Notes: generated from the sequence alone by a model not told the origin. 64,000 nucleotides of DNA from Trissonchulus latispiculum (GCA_030248195.1 JASAND010023854.1:1-64000), one strand, 5' to 3'. Positions 53,831-64,000 are shown, numbered from the stretch's first letter. Numbers and translations: made by a program.

Positions 53831-54244
53831 CATTAAACTTACTCAAAAGCTTCTGTCAATAGTTTTCGTATATCGTATGCGAAAATAGGGCTTGAAAATT
53901 GACATATTTGTACTTAAATATGCCTAAAATAGCCCAGATTGTGGTTTATAATTGCGTATATTACCTTTTAATTGCTATAAATAACCATCCTTAGCTGTTT
54001 ATAGGTGATTTATAGCCTATTTTTCTAATTTTTTTTCAAAAATTTTCCGAAGCTGCAAAAGAATTTTTCAAAAATTTTGCATTTTTTACTTGGTTTGGAC
54101 CCAATTTTAGGGGGGGAGGGGGGTTTGAGCTCGGCTTGGGGGGGGGGAGTAGTTGAGGTCGGGTAGGGGGGAGGGGGGTCTGGCCTCTCCGTGGGGGGGT
54201 CTCACAGGGGGTAAACTGTAGCCTGGTACACCTATGCTTAAACC

Positions 54245-54744
54245 CCCCCCCTGGGTGCGGCCTTGGCCTGTCCCCCTCCCAAAACCAGAGCAGGGTGTAT
54301 ATATATATTTGGTCATTTTTTGAAACATTTTTCGAAAATTTTGGCATAAAATCGCTTTAAAACGGTGCAAAAACGTCTAAAACGTTACGGTTACGAACAA
54401 GCCGGATTTTGATGAAAAAAGGGCTAAATTACAGAAAATTGTTTATTTTTTGGCCATTTTTCGAAATCTGTGAGGTCCGAATTCTGGGGGGGGGGGGTTG
54501 GGTTGGGGGGTACCCCCCATCACATTTCAGAGGACGGCCAAGATTTACCCCCCCGAGACCCAAAGTTCCAGGGAAACTATGGGCGCGACTACCCAATCCA
54601 CCCCCCACCTTTCCCAAAACTTGGCGTCCGGGTTGATAAAAGGGCTGGGGGGGGCTGTCCGTCCTCCCCCACCTTACACCTATTCGCACGTGGCCGGTCC
54701 CCATCATGCCAATGCCAAATTGCCAATCTCCCTCCATCTCCATC
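54245..54744. other. Fragments of CATAG-type elements
   Basis: 54480-54584 matches the left part of the CATAGTTTCC element inverted (TACCCCCCATCACATTTC, CCAAAGTTCCAGGGAAACTA). The rest is C/G-run rich and unassigned. No complete element can be delimited. Confidence 0.55.
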
Positions 54745-54947
54745 CATAGGTGTGGCTGGGCAAAAAATCTGGGGGGGTTCCGACGGAGGGTGGGGGAACC
54801 CAACTAAATTTTCGATTTTATGCCATTTTTGGCCAAAAATCTGGGGGGGTAGTAAAAATCTGAAAATCTGGGGGGGGTCGCCAAAATTTGTCATTTTGGT
54901 GGGGGGGGGGGGTAATTCCCCACCCACCCCGCGCCCACAAACCTATG
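54745..54947. mobile_element. Short hAT-like MITE (CATAGGTGTGG TIR)
   Basis: Ends CATAGGTGTGG and CACAAACCTATG; TCTCCATC is duplicated exactly at 54737-54744 and 54948-54955. At 203 bp it is the smallest such element here. The interior is G runs plus AAAAATCTGGGGGG repeats. Confidence 0.88.
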
Positions 54948-54955
54948 TCTCCATC

Positions 54956-55351
54956 ACATTCGCATTCGCATCTCCAATTCTCCAATCTCCGACTCCGACA
55001 GTCCGACTCCATGCAGTTGGCTTGATTCCAAATTTTCAAAAACAACCTCAAGCTAACTCGCAGCCAATGAATACATTAATTGTTAAACATCTTTAATGTC
55101 CGGTGAGAGTATTGACACTATTGCAATGTTTCCTGACCTGATTACTTTTTAATTCTTGATTTAAACATATCTGTATTTAGGAGTTGTCTCACATATGCGA
55201 TTGCTACCGCAGTTAGAAAATTAATTTTGGAAAAACTCTTCGTCAGGATTTTTAGATATTATATTTAGTAATAATGTGTTTCAAATGGTTTTGATTTGAC
55301 TAAGTTATTGTGCCTGAAGCGAAACTTTTGTAGTCCGATTTAGCTATGCGA
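54956..55351. other. Unassigned flank of the Merlin element
   Basis: Short direct repeats such as CATTCGCATTCGCAT and TCCGACTCCGACAGTCCGACTCC, then AT-rich DNA. No gene supported. Confidence 0.45.
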
Positions 55352-55435
55352 ATGTGGTTATTGCTTTCTTATTCCTTGACGTAATGGTCTTCAATTTCAA
55401 TTGACTGTGTGGTGATACTCCGGTAGGCGCACACC

Positions 55436-55515
55436 TTACAAAACTGAGGGCATACTGCAAAACGCTCTACTCCGGGAGGCGCACACCTTACAAATAGTGA
55501 TTTCTTGTACTAATA
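55436..55515. repeat. Subterminal GGCGCACACC repeats, left end of Merlin
   Basis: Two copies of TACTCCGG.AGGCGCACACC, at about 55417 and 55468, are followed by CTTACAAATAGTGATTTCTT, which is mirrored at the right end. Probably transposase binding sites. Confidence 0.75.
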
Positions 55516-55738
55516 ATGTACGTGATAATATGTACTAAACTGCTGGCGCAAACACTTACTTATACATTAAACAATTATATATGAAGTAATGTCCTTAGGT
55601 ATTATTTATTTACAAGTTGAACATATTCATACACATATGTAACATGCAATAACATACCTTAACATGTATTAACAAACATGAACAAGCAGTGTAAACTAAA
55701 GTCAGTTCTTTTTTGGCTTGGACCCAACCACTTTTTAG

Positions 55739-55930
55739 GCACACAGCGTGGCCCGTAAGTGGTGCTCTCCGCAGACCGCAGTCAAGAAGCGGAGAGACGA
55801 AGATTACGGACAAAAACATGATCCCCAGGCGGTGCTACCATACGGTTATTTCAGTCACGCCCAAGGCAGTTGCGATCGTTCATCCGATGACAACTTCCCC
55901 CCGCTTGGTAATAGCAACTACGATGGCTGA
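55739..55930 (+). other. Exon-like frame inside the Merlin element
   Basis: After an acceptor-like TTTTTAG the plus strand reads AHSVARKWCSPQTAVKKRRD and on to a stop at 55930, ending in DNFPPLGNSNYDG. Not recognised. Merlin elements normally carry one gene, so this could be a captured exon or chance. The overlapping minus-strand frame 55934-56419 is also unrecognised. Confidence 0.25.
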
Positions 55931-56928
55931 AAATTACGTGTGCCTACTCGTTAGGTTTACGGACAAAACAGGCTGCAGAAATAGAAGCGGGAAGGGTGGG
56001 CGAGCTCTCATACAGGAAAGAAGGAAAATTGCGGTCTTGAAAAGCACCAATGAAAAATGATGGAATTTGTTTCTGTAACAGTAGTTAAGAAGTATTGCCA
56101 GTTTGATATGCTGCCTGAGCCGTAAAGCCTCAGCAGACCGGCTTTCAACAAATTTTTGGATCCAGATGTGAACAGTTGTTGTGAACACTACACCTATACC
56201 AAATTTATGATAAATAGATTCAGATGCAGAAACAGACACAGAAGGACCTTTTCCACCTTCCATGCCTATTACTGATCCCAATCCAATACCATAGTTTATA
56301 AAAATCAACAAAAACCTATAATTTAGGTACACTAACGTCTTTTGCAGGAAACAATTCGCTTGAAGTTTCCCGGTCAGCTGTCTGTTTTGAAATCCTGTAT
56401 CATAAAAGCTACTATACATGCAATTATGCGATAGTATAACTTAGCTGCTTCCTCAATCCTCAGTAACGCAAAAGCTACCGTTCCTTGAAAGAATTCCTCC
56501 CACCAGTTGCCCACCAGTTATAATCCTTCCTCCACACATCTATACGGTTTCCCCATTAGTGCCAATGTGATTATATTTCGGCGAGTGGACCAAATTTGTC
56601 AGAGTTGCCAATGACATTAGCAATGACATTAGCTACAACGGACAAGATTTATTAGAAGAGGCAAATCTAGCACAAAAATTGGAACTGTTTTAAAATTTTA
56701 ACGACTAAGTTCGGAATTTCCCGGGTACAATAAGCTTTAGTAAATGAAAATAGATATCTTGCATTCGTAATGTTTCCCTAATTTTAAAGTTTTCCTAATT
56801 ATCAAAGCAAATATTTAATTTCAGGACGTCCGAAGTTGTTTTATAAAATCAAATCTAAACTTATCTTCTAAATCACAACCACTCCTTCCAAGTACTTGAT
56901 CGGATCTCTCCTTAGTCCTAAAGTCAGT

Positions 56929-58173
56929 TTAAACGACGGGAAATTGGCGGTGTACTTCCGAAATAAAGTCCTTAAAAGGGGTTTTCTTATGGCAAGCAAA
57001 CCAAGAGTAAGCAGCCAAATGTCCAGCCAGCAAGTGACCGCGGACGCTCCTTTTTTTCACGGAGAAGTTTCGTCCACCTCACTGTCAGTGCGCCCCAGTG
57101 AGTCTCAATGCGCTGAGTGTTGGCTCCGGTGCCGGGATCCACAAAATTTTGGGAATGGTTAACAGTTCGGTGCAGATACTGACCCCAGGTGGGAATCCCA
57201 GTGTAGGCGCCCCATTCATCGCTGATTGTGGTGGTTCCAGCTGCAATATGTTGCTGAATGAGACGATGAAGGGTTGCCACGTTCCGGCGTAGAACTGGAA
57301 AAAGTCGAACTTGTTAGTCGCCGTTTGGATCTTTCCAGACCATTCCGAAAATCCAAGGACCAACCACATGATTTCCATAGTTGGCACGAGCGGGCTCGAC
57401 GCGGTTGCCAGCCATCAGCCTTCCACGGTCGTATTTCCTTCGACCACGGAAGTAGCTTTCGTCGATCTAGAATAAATAATAAAATATAATTAACAAGTCA
57501 CTAGAATTTTCAAAATTTAACTCGATTTAATAAGATTAATTACTCGATTAAAATTAACTCGATTAAGTTTCATTTAATTTAATTTAAATTCAGAGTTTAA
57601 ATACTGAAATTTAATTAACAGTTAATATTTGAATTGGATTTACCTGCACAACTTGTCCTGGTCCACCGACTGGAGGGGCTGTCCGCATAGCCTCAAGGCA
57701 CACTTCTCTGCAATAATTTAACCAGCCAGATATGCAGTCATTGCTGTGGCCTAGCAACTCCTTAATCTGAGTAAAAGTATTCTGCTTCGAGAATGTATAC
57801 ATAATTAGCAGAGCTTCCTTAACCTTCAACTTCGACCTAGATTTTCTGTCTCTCCCGTGTTGAGCAAAGAACGAGTATGGAGGCAAACCCGGCTGAACCA
57901 GCAAATTTAAAATGGTTGCAGGTCCAGACCGAGCGCTCCGATACCGCTTGCACCCGTTGCAGCGAACGCTGGGTCTTCCCCGAATTGCAACGTCGTAGAT
58001 TGAACCATGACACCCTGCAGTTCCAAGCGGACAAGTGCATCGCTTTCGTGAAGTAAGCTTAATGCGTCTGAGTTAGGCAAAATGCCATTCTCACGACAAT
58101 AATCAATAGCAGTCCCTTCTAATTGCCAGATAGTAGTAATTTCTATCAACGTGGGATTGCGAACAGCATCCAT
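56929..58173 (-). pseudogene. Merlin-type DDE transposase, decayed
   Basis: Start Met at 58173 (MDAVRNPTL). Exon 1 (57644-58173) carries a Cys-rich finger (CTCP...C...CNGC, in a frame shifted near 58065 from the N-terminal frame) and a helical part ending NYCREVCLEAM, typical of Merlin/IS1016 proteins; donor GTAAAT. Exon 2 (56929-57466) begins IDESYFRGRRKYDRGR (first catalytic Asp), continues with GPWIFGMVW, then SDEWGAY (second Asp) and HRTVNHSQNFVDPGTGANTQ followed by RIETHW (Glu). Breaks: an N-terminal frameshift near 58065, an in-frame TAA at 57314-57316, and a frameshift in the 7-A run near 57050, after which the proper C-terminus (ending FISEVHRQFPVV, stop 56929) continues. The intron is 177 bp, phase 0. 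The copy is inactive. Confidence 0.85.
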
Positions 58174-58445
58174 TGCAAAGTGTTGCTACTACTGTGGTTA
58201 GATGTAATTTGTTTCCTCTTATATAGCATTTTCCTAGCGCCAGAAAGTCCACTTAATTACAGAATGTCTCCTAACATTGGCGCCTGTAACGGCGGAACTT
58301 ACCTTTTCAATAGATTTGTGTTATATTTTTCTTTTGTATTTAGTTCCGACAACTACATCTACACCTGCTTGTCATGTTGCGGTGATTAATTATTTTGTAA
58401 CAGTTGTGCAATTTTAGTTTGCAATCAGTTTAGTACACATTATCA

Positions 58446-58620
58446 CTAGTACAAGAAATCACTATTTGTAAGGTGTGCGCCTCCCGGAGTAGAGCGTTTT
58501 GCAGTAAACCTTCAGTTTAGTAAGGTGTGCGCCTACCGGAGTAGAGCGTTTTACAGTATGCCCTCAGTTTTGTAAGGTGTGCGCCTACCGGAGTAGAGCA
58601 TTTCTGACAAATGCGAAAAA
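58446..58620. repeat. Subterminal GGCGCACACC repeats, right end of Merlin
   Basis: Inverted copies GGTGTGCGCCT[A/C]C.GGAGTA occur near 58470, 58524, 58577 and 58627 with AGAGCGTTTTGCAGTA-type spacers. The right end therefore has about twice as many binding-site-like units as the left. Confidence 0.8.
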
Positions 58621-58710
58621 TTGTAAGGTGTGCGCCTACTGGAGTATCACCACACAGTCAATTGAAATTGAAGACCATTACGTCAAGGAATAAGAAAGCA
58701 ATAGCCACAT

Positions 58711-59192
58711 ATTTCTTCGTTTTTTGTGTGACAATTTCTCCCTTGTCCTCGGTCAATTGAGGACAAGGAGTTTCTAGCAACAAGGAGCAATAATAGGTAG
58801 CGTCCCTTGTTTTCGGCCAAAAGTTCAAGCTAAAATTGAAAGTGAGTTGGCTGAAAACAAGGGAATAATAAATAATTATTAGCCAAAATAAAGAACTTAT
58901 TTCGTTCAAATTAACCTACTTAGGGTTTATCCATTTCACGTAAGCTCAGAATGGCTTAAGTTTTGGATTTTTCGTCAATTTTTGGGCAAGTTAAGATCAC
59001 GTTTTAACTACTTGTTCCTTTGGTTCCGTTTACATGCAAATCTAAAATGTTATAAAATTTGCCCAAGTTTCGTCCCCGAAATTTATCAAAAAGTTGGTCA
59101 GTTTGGGGTAATATTTCGCCATTATCATTAATCTGAGCACCCAACTGAACTCCAAGCCAAAAAGAGCCTGGAGCTTTACGTGTAAAAGGTGG
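58711..59192. other. Spacer with two strong hairpins
   Basis: 58738-58770: CTTGTCCTC / GAGGACAAG stem of ~12 bp with an 8-nt loop. 58805-58863: CCCTTGTTTTCGGCC / GGCTGAAAACAAGGG arms (14 of 15 paired) around a ~29-nt loop. They share CCTTGT but are different structures. No gene supported. Confidence 0.6.
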
Positions 59193-59229
59193 GAAGCTTC
59201 TAGAAGTTTCTAGAAACTTCTAGAAGCTT
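59193..59229. promoter_or_regulatory. Seven-unit heat-shock element within a perfect 36-bp palindrome
   Basis: GAA and TTC pentamers alternate at exact 5-bp spacing: GAA 59193, TTC 59198, GAA 59203, TTC 59208, GAA 59213, TTC 59218, GAA 59223. This is an unbroken nGAAn array as bound by HSF trimers (three units are the minimum). Positions 59194-59229 are also a perfect palindrome; each half is AAGCTTCTAGAAGTTTCT. No gene is recognised on either side, so the target is unknown. Confidence 0.72.
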
Positions 59230-59575
59230 TACCTTAAAATCAAAGGAAAATTCAGCAGCCGCTCTAATTACAATCTGTCAACGACCTGTCAGCGAGCTGT
59301 CCGCTCGCTGCAAACTTGCAGAATTCCAATCAGTGTTCGTTGAGACTCAGCGGAGAGCAGCTGCAAAATTATCCCCTTCCTCGCGTGCATTGTCTCTCGT
59401 GACATGGGTATGTCGCGGGAGAATAACAATGCACGCCCCCATAGGACACATCTAGGGACCCTTTTCTGGCCCGCAAAGACCAGAAAAGGAGGAATTGAGT
59501 TATCACACGAACACGGCACGGAGCGGGAGCCATTGCACGTAGTATGTCCGGCTCAAACCTACGAAACAACGCCTT
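59230..59575. other. Region beside the heat-shock element
   Basis: Includes CTGTCAGCGAGCTGTCCGCT and GTGACATGGGTATGTCGC short inverted repeats. Minus-strand frames of 76-83 codons (59289-59620) are unrecognised. No TATA box is clear near the heat-shock element. Confidence 0.4.
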
Positions 59576-59800
59576 TCTAGCGGCCTTCGGGCCTTTATTT
59601 TTTATATTGAATTTCGGCATTTAGGCCAATTTTGTATGTATTTTAGGCCTTCGGGCCAACTTTTTTATACGCATTTTTGGGACTTTGAGCCCCGACTTAT
59701 GCAATATTTGCGGCCTTGTGGCCAAATTTTATTTTCCCTAGCATGTTTTTGTTGTCTAGCATGTTGGGCTTCCGAGCCAGTTTAATTTTCTTTATCCTTT
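59576..59800. other. Series of GGCC-type mini-hairpins
   Basis: Short stems with tetraloops recur every 30-50 bases: CGGCCTTCGGGCC (59580), GGCATTTAGGCC (59614), GGCCTTCGGGCC (59646), GGACTTTGAGCCCC (59680), GGCCTTGTGGCC (59712), GGGCTTCCGAGCC (59767). Each is followed by a T-rich stretch. Loops vary while stems hold, which suggests selection on structure or repeated copying. Confidence 0.55.
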
Positions 59801-61881
59801 AATTTTACTATTATTTTATGATTTCAAAAAATATAGGACAGCTCATGTAAACGCCTCCTGACCGATGGAGGTCTTGAGATGTGTTCATTTTTCTTTCTTT
59901 TCCTTGTTTCTTTAGCCACGGCCTTACTGGGCCTACAATTATGTTTCGTTTTGTAGCGAAATATTCCCCTTTGCGTTGTCACTTTTCGGGGTTGTTTTTG
60001 TAGCATTTATGGGATTTTGAGTGGGAACCCAATCCCTGAGATTGAGGTAGAGATCTTTGCTACGACCCTAAAATTAATAAGTTAATTGGCGGGATTACTC
60101 TCCCCACAGGAGTTGCCGGCCGCAATTTTTAAGAAAGGCATCGTATGATTCTAAAACACCAGTTTTGTATTATGTTTTATTTCAGCCTTAACAGGTCTGC
60201 TTCAAAATTTAGGTATCTAAAACATATAGGTCATTTTAAACCAACCCTAAAACCATGAGTTGATGTTATTTACAACTAATTATTCATCAAGCAGTTTTCT
60301 AAGAGGAATGGCCGGCTTCCTCTTTTAAGTAATCTTTAATTAATCGTGTATTTAGTTGCCGAGCAATTATTACTCACTGTCTTTCTTCCAAATTACTTCT
60401 CCAAATTCTTATCAAACTTACAAAGTTCAATTTTCCACAAAATTTCTTTTATAAAGCAATTCCAGAGAATTGCAAAAGCCAAATTCGAGCGCAACAAAGT
60501 TTAAAATTCAATAACCAAATATGCACGAAATATTATGATTTAGTTAAGTAGTTTATGGTTTTAATAGCTAGACGTTCCTTAGAATTTTGTGAATGTGTAA
60601 CTGTGTCCTTAAAAATACGTAAGACGGTTATTCGGGTAAACCCCTCATGGGGCGTGAGGTTCCGAAACAAACCGATTTTCAGAAATGCCTAATTTGCGCG
60701 AATGTAGAATGTTTTGTTTTGCATGATTGGAGAATAAATGTTTAGACTGATTTGATTGGCAACTCACGGAAACTCCCCTTGTACGATAGGGGTTGTGAGG
60801 ATTGCCGAGCCAGTATAATGTTGTCAGGAAATCGCCCAATTAATGATTTTTGATTCCAAAACAACGTTCCACACTTTTCTTTCGATAATTGTCGTCCATA
60901 ATAATTAATAGTCGAAAGATGTTTGAAAACCACTAGTATTAATTGGGCTAATCATTTGCCTGTTAGTAACGTGAACTGCTAAATTGGGACAATCCAGAAC
61001 AGTACAAATTCAGTACAGCAGAGTATTATTAATCGTAATTATTGGTCATAGTTTGTTGAATTGCACTCTACATTGAAGCTTGCGTTGCGAATCAAAGGTT
61101 CAGAATCCTATCTGGTTCAGAACACTGATAGCATAGATTATCCTAATGTTAGCAGTATACCAACTCCCATCTGGTGAATGAGATTAACACCGGTAGGATT
61201 GTTACGAAACTCCCACATCAGGCAGAAAAATTGTATAAGTGCAAAAGAATGTTTAAATGGTTGATGACCTGAACGAAATGACGTTAATAGACGGCATGAA
61301 TGAGTGTCCATCGTTGTATCGGGACAATATGCAAATTAGGTAGCTAATTGAGTCTAGGGTCACGGAGACCCCCAAATAGGCTATTATTACCAGGTAGTCC
61401 TCGATTCGTCCGCGTAGGTAGTCCTATAATAAAGGAGCGGACGAATTGCAAAGAAGGACTTCGTGCTGGTCTATCTCGCTGGTTCAGAGTACAATTTTCG
61501 TACAATCTTGCGCCAAAATTCAAAGATATGAAACACAGTTTAGTTAGGAGTTTAACACCAATGAGGGTGATCTGCTTTAGTATGTATTAATTAGCTAGGA
61601 TTGTGTCATTCGTGTCCTCACCTGTTTACATCAACAAAACAACCAAATTCGTTCAAGTCCGTATATTTCCGCAGTATATTGTAATACATAGCTGCTCTTT
61701 TTTACATTTTACAACTTTTTACATGAGCCTTTTATCCCTAAAGGCAAAAGTTCTACGCTACCTATTTCCGCAAAAGTCCAATACTGCAGAAATCATTTCA
61801 AACAATTATTCTTGTTCTCACTAGTTCTCGCCAACGAGGCAACCAATTTTGTTCTCGTCCGCATTCATGTGAAGTATACTG
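59801..61881. other. AT-rich DNA without a supported gene
   Basis: No recognised domain on either strand. AGGTAGTCCT is repeated near 61392 and 61417, and TTCGTCCGC / GCGGACGAA forms an inverted pair at about 61407-61447. The 80-codon plus frame 61348-61590 is unrecognised. Confidence 0.45.
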
Positions 61882-61997
61882 TTATAGAAACAAGTTAGTT
61901 TACGTACCACTATTTTTCCTTTTCGGAATTTATTTCTGGGATGAAGTGAACAAAAACAGAAGCCCGTCCAATATTAAAGAAATAAATAAAATACACT
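61882..61997 (+). repeat. Direct repeat, copy 1 (pair with 63515-63631)
   Basis: 116 bp from TTATAGAAACAAGTTAG to AAATAAAATACACT, almost identical to 63515-63631, differing by a T/C and a 1-base T-run change. Direct repeats 1.5 kb apart could be short LTRs or a local duplication; no polymerase or TG...CA ends are seen. Confidence 0.85.
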
Positions 61998-62245
61998 CTC
62001 GTGCTAATTCCAACATTTTCCAGTTATCATATGTACACGTAAAAACACATTAAATTCCTATATTAGTAGTGCATGCGACCTCTGCCAGACTTGGTTCAAA
62101 CACTTGCGGCTCATCAGTGGAGAAGTGTAGAACTGAGCTCTTTAGGATGCTTTGGAAAAATCTTTTACAAAATAAGTGAAAAATAGTTTCGCCGCCAGTC
62201 GCCGCATAAAGTGTCATTGGTGTGGTGAAGAAACATATATGACAT

Positions 62246-62960
62246 CCAAAATATGAAACATTTTTCATTTTGAAAACTGTTAACAATGGGTAGGGTAAGA
62301 AATTGGACAATTCCCTCAATATTTCGATAATTAAAATATTTAAAAAATGAAATTCTAACAGAATGAAATTAATAAATTTCATCACCGTTTCATTAAATTA
62401 TATATATATATATTTTTGATAAGTATATACTCACAAAGGAGGAACTCGATAGATTCTGAAGACAAGACAAAAACTATTCTCGTTCCGAAATATGAAACAT
62501 TTCTCATTTTGAAAACTGTTAACAAAGTGTAAGAAATAGGACAATTCCCTAATATTTCGTTAATTAAAACATTTCAAAACATGAGACATGAAATTCTAAA
62601 AGAATGAAATTAACAAATTTCATCACCGTTTCCTTAAGTTATATATATTTTATGATAAGTAGTCAGAAAGCAGGAACTCGATAGATTCTGAAGACAAGAC
62701 AAAAACTATTTCTCGTTCCAAAATATGAAAAATTTTCTCATTTTGAAAACTGTTAACAGTGGGTAGCATAAGAAATTGGACAATTCCCTAATATTTCGAT
62801 AATTAAAAGATTTAAAACATGAAACATGAAATTTTAACAGAATGAAATTAACAAATTTCACTGCTGCTTCCTTAAATAAAATTTTTTGAAACGTACTCAG
62901 AAAGCAGGAACTCGATAGATTCTGCAGACATGACAAAGCTATTCTCATTCAAAATATAAT
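62246..62960. repeat. Three ~235-bp tandem repeats
   Basis: The unit holds TTTTGAAAACTGTTAACA, GGACAATTCCCT, AATATTTCG.TAATTAAA, AATTTCATCACCG and GGAACTCGATAGATTCTG. It recurs starting near 62246, 62488 and 62722, with a (TA)n tract in the first. Minus-strand frames over it are repeat artefacts. Confidence 0.85.
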
Positions 62961-63019
62961 ACATTTATATATTCAATGTTAGTTCAATGCTAATACATAG
63001 ATAATTCCCAAAACATACA

Positions 63020-63180
63020 CTTTAGGCTAGAGTAAGAATTAGTAAGAATTAGTAAGTATTAGTACGGCTTCAATAGTACGTAGATATACTTTAGTACGCC
63101 ATAGGTCGTAAAGACTTTAGTACGACGACAGTCGTAAAATGCTTTAGTACGACTATAAGTCGTAAAATGGTGGGGTAAAG
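63020..63180. repeat. Small tandem repeats, AGTACG / AGTCGTAAA type
   Basis: AGTAAGAATT repeats at the start, then three ~40-bp units of CTTTAGTACG...GTCGTAAA, each able to form a TACGAC...GTCGTA stem. Non-coding. Confidence 0.75.
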
Positions 63181-63514
63181 AGCTAGGAGAGACCAATTTT
63201 ACAAAAACTTTGTTTTCTTAAACCCGTTAGTATGGAAGAGAGTATAGAAGGAATTATATACTTTCAAAATTATGAAGCATATAGCACATAACTTTTTCGC
63301 GATTATCATGAAAAAGGAAGAAATAAACCAGAAAAATTAGGAGGATAGATTTAGGTACGATGGCATCGAAAAACTTTACTCTATTTAGAGAAAGAAAATT
63401 GGTAAGCGGTAATAATTACGTATACGGAAAATAGAGCGCAGCCGCGCTAGAGTGGTAAGGAAAGGGACGAGAGTAAACACTCTACAAGTACCCTAACCCG
63501 TTCACTCAAAACAA

Positions 63515-63631
63515 TTATAGAAACAAGTTAGCTTACGTACCACTATTTTTCCTTTTTCGGAATTTATTTCTGGGATGAAGTGAACAAAAACAGAAGCCCG
63601 TCCAATATTAAAGAAATAAATAAAATACACT
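63515..63631 (+). repeat. Direct repeat, copy 2
   Basis: Second copy of the 116-bp direct repeat at 61882; the flanks differ on both sides. Confidence 0.85.
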
Positions 63632-64000
63632 GTTGTCACTGTTCAAACTTTTTATGCCAATTTGGTACCTACCACAAAAGGTAAACGTTTCGTGTTAGTT
63701 GTTTCTTGTAAACACGGGAATCGCCAAACCGGATCACAAATATCAAATCACGCGAAATGCAGTAACATGAAGAGGTAACGGTGGAATCGAATGGCACATT
63801 TTGTAGATATTAGTACGTAAGCATCAAACTAATATCTGAAAATAACACATAAATAATAATTAGTCATTATTGTAAATCAGTTACGTAAGAATTAGGAATC
63901 GCACCGAACCATCTTCTAATGAACTCCAAAAAAAAGATAAATGTATCTTATTGGTAATATCAACGTTTGCACAGGAAACTGGTGCTTTCCTGTGCCCAAA
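63632..64000. other. AT-rich end of window, nothing recognised
   Basis: No gene, repeat or structural signal that I can support in this last stretch. Confidence 0.4.

Larger units (their letters stand above)
52221..54236. mobile_element. Outer hAT-like element (CATAGGTG family) hosting nested insertions
   Basis: Left end CATAGGTGTACCACCTG and right end CCTGGTACACCTATG; flanks CATGAACC (52213-52220) and CTTAAACC (54237-54244) agree at 6 of 8 positions, a plausible decayed TSD. Its two distinctive ends match the two ends of the inner element 52262-52702 in opposite orientation. Removing the nested elements leaves about 565 bp of G/C-run-rich and A/T-rich sequence with no protein. Confidence 0.65.
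55352..58710. mobile_element. Merlin-like DNA transposon with composite long TIRs
   Basis: Outer inverted repeats of ~91 bp (55352-55442 and 58620-58710; landmarks ATGTGG.TATTGCTTTC, CAATTTCAATTGACTGTG) end in the motif TACTCCGGTAGGCGCACACC. The motif recurs inward: two copies on the left, four on the right, spaced ~60 bp with GCAAAACGCTCTACTCCGG between. Between the TIRs lies a decayed Merlin transposase on the minus strand. No flanking TSD (8-9 bp expected for Merlin) is found, so either the outer edge is misplaced or the TSD has decayed. Confidence 0.82.

Overview
The window is about 64 kb of eukaryotic, repeat-dominated DNA, most likely from an invertebrate animal. The evidence is spliced reading frames with GT-AG introns, an inner-nuclear-membrane-type protein, a chromodomain gene, a tRNA-derived SINE, LINE and Ty3-type fragments, and many hAT-like and Merlin-like DNA transposons. 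I cannot fix the phylum. There is no sign of prokaryotic operons, rRNA or CRISPR.

Genes are sparse. The two best host-gene candidates are both on the minus strand. One is the last three exons of a gene (17934-21783) encoding an RS-rich, AT-hook-bearing protein with a single C-terminal membrane anchor, like LAP2/LEM-type inner nuclear membrane proteins. The other is a compact two-exon chromodomain gene (31266-31651) whose exons are each too short to stand out as long reading frames. The remaining protein-like sequence is decayed: a Merlin transposase (56929-58173), a Ty3-like Gag fragment (27203-27708), a YMDD reverse-transcriptase fragment (30159-30660) and a LINE 3' end (36961-37585).

Layout: 1-4989 is minisatellite followed by a mosaic mobile element (family H) that carries internal tandem arrays and a nested hAT element. 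4989-6476 is a foldback-type element whose arms are 51-bp repeats. 7000-9890 is a tandem array of ~138-bp units. 9.9-15 kb is mostly unique AT-rich DNA with one non-autonomous element. 15.1-17.8 kb is a duplicated ~1.3-kb repeat. 17.9-21.8 kb is the membrane-protein gene, with a SINE and a hAT element in one intron. 21.8-24.3 kb is a family-G element broken by an H element and a small 5-bp-TSD element. 25.6-31 kb holds a GC-rich hAT element, the Ty3 and RT fragments and a second G copy. 31.3-31.7 kb is the chromodomain gene. 31.8-39.5 kb is packed with non-autonomous elements, many with visible target-site duplications (TSDs). 40.3-41.8 kb is a third, inverted G copy. 41.8-49 kb is a ~7-kb mosaic array related to the one at 7 kb. 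49.5-51.1 kb is a second foldback element. 52.2-54.3 kb is a set of four hAT-like elements nested inside one another. 55.3-58.7 kb is the Merlin element. 59-64 kb is AT-rich, with a perfect 36-bp palindrome that is also an ideal heat-shock element.

Two themes recur. First, at least ten insertions can be dated relative to each other from intact 8-bp TSDs. Second, several unrelated-looking families (1-330, H, G and isolated fragments) carry minisatellites sharing a core that reads like GGGCTTTCATTTGATACCAA, which suggests exchange of tandem-repeat modules between mobile elements.
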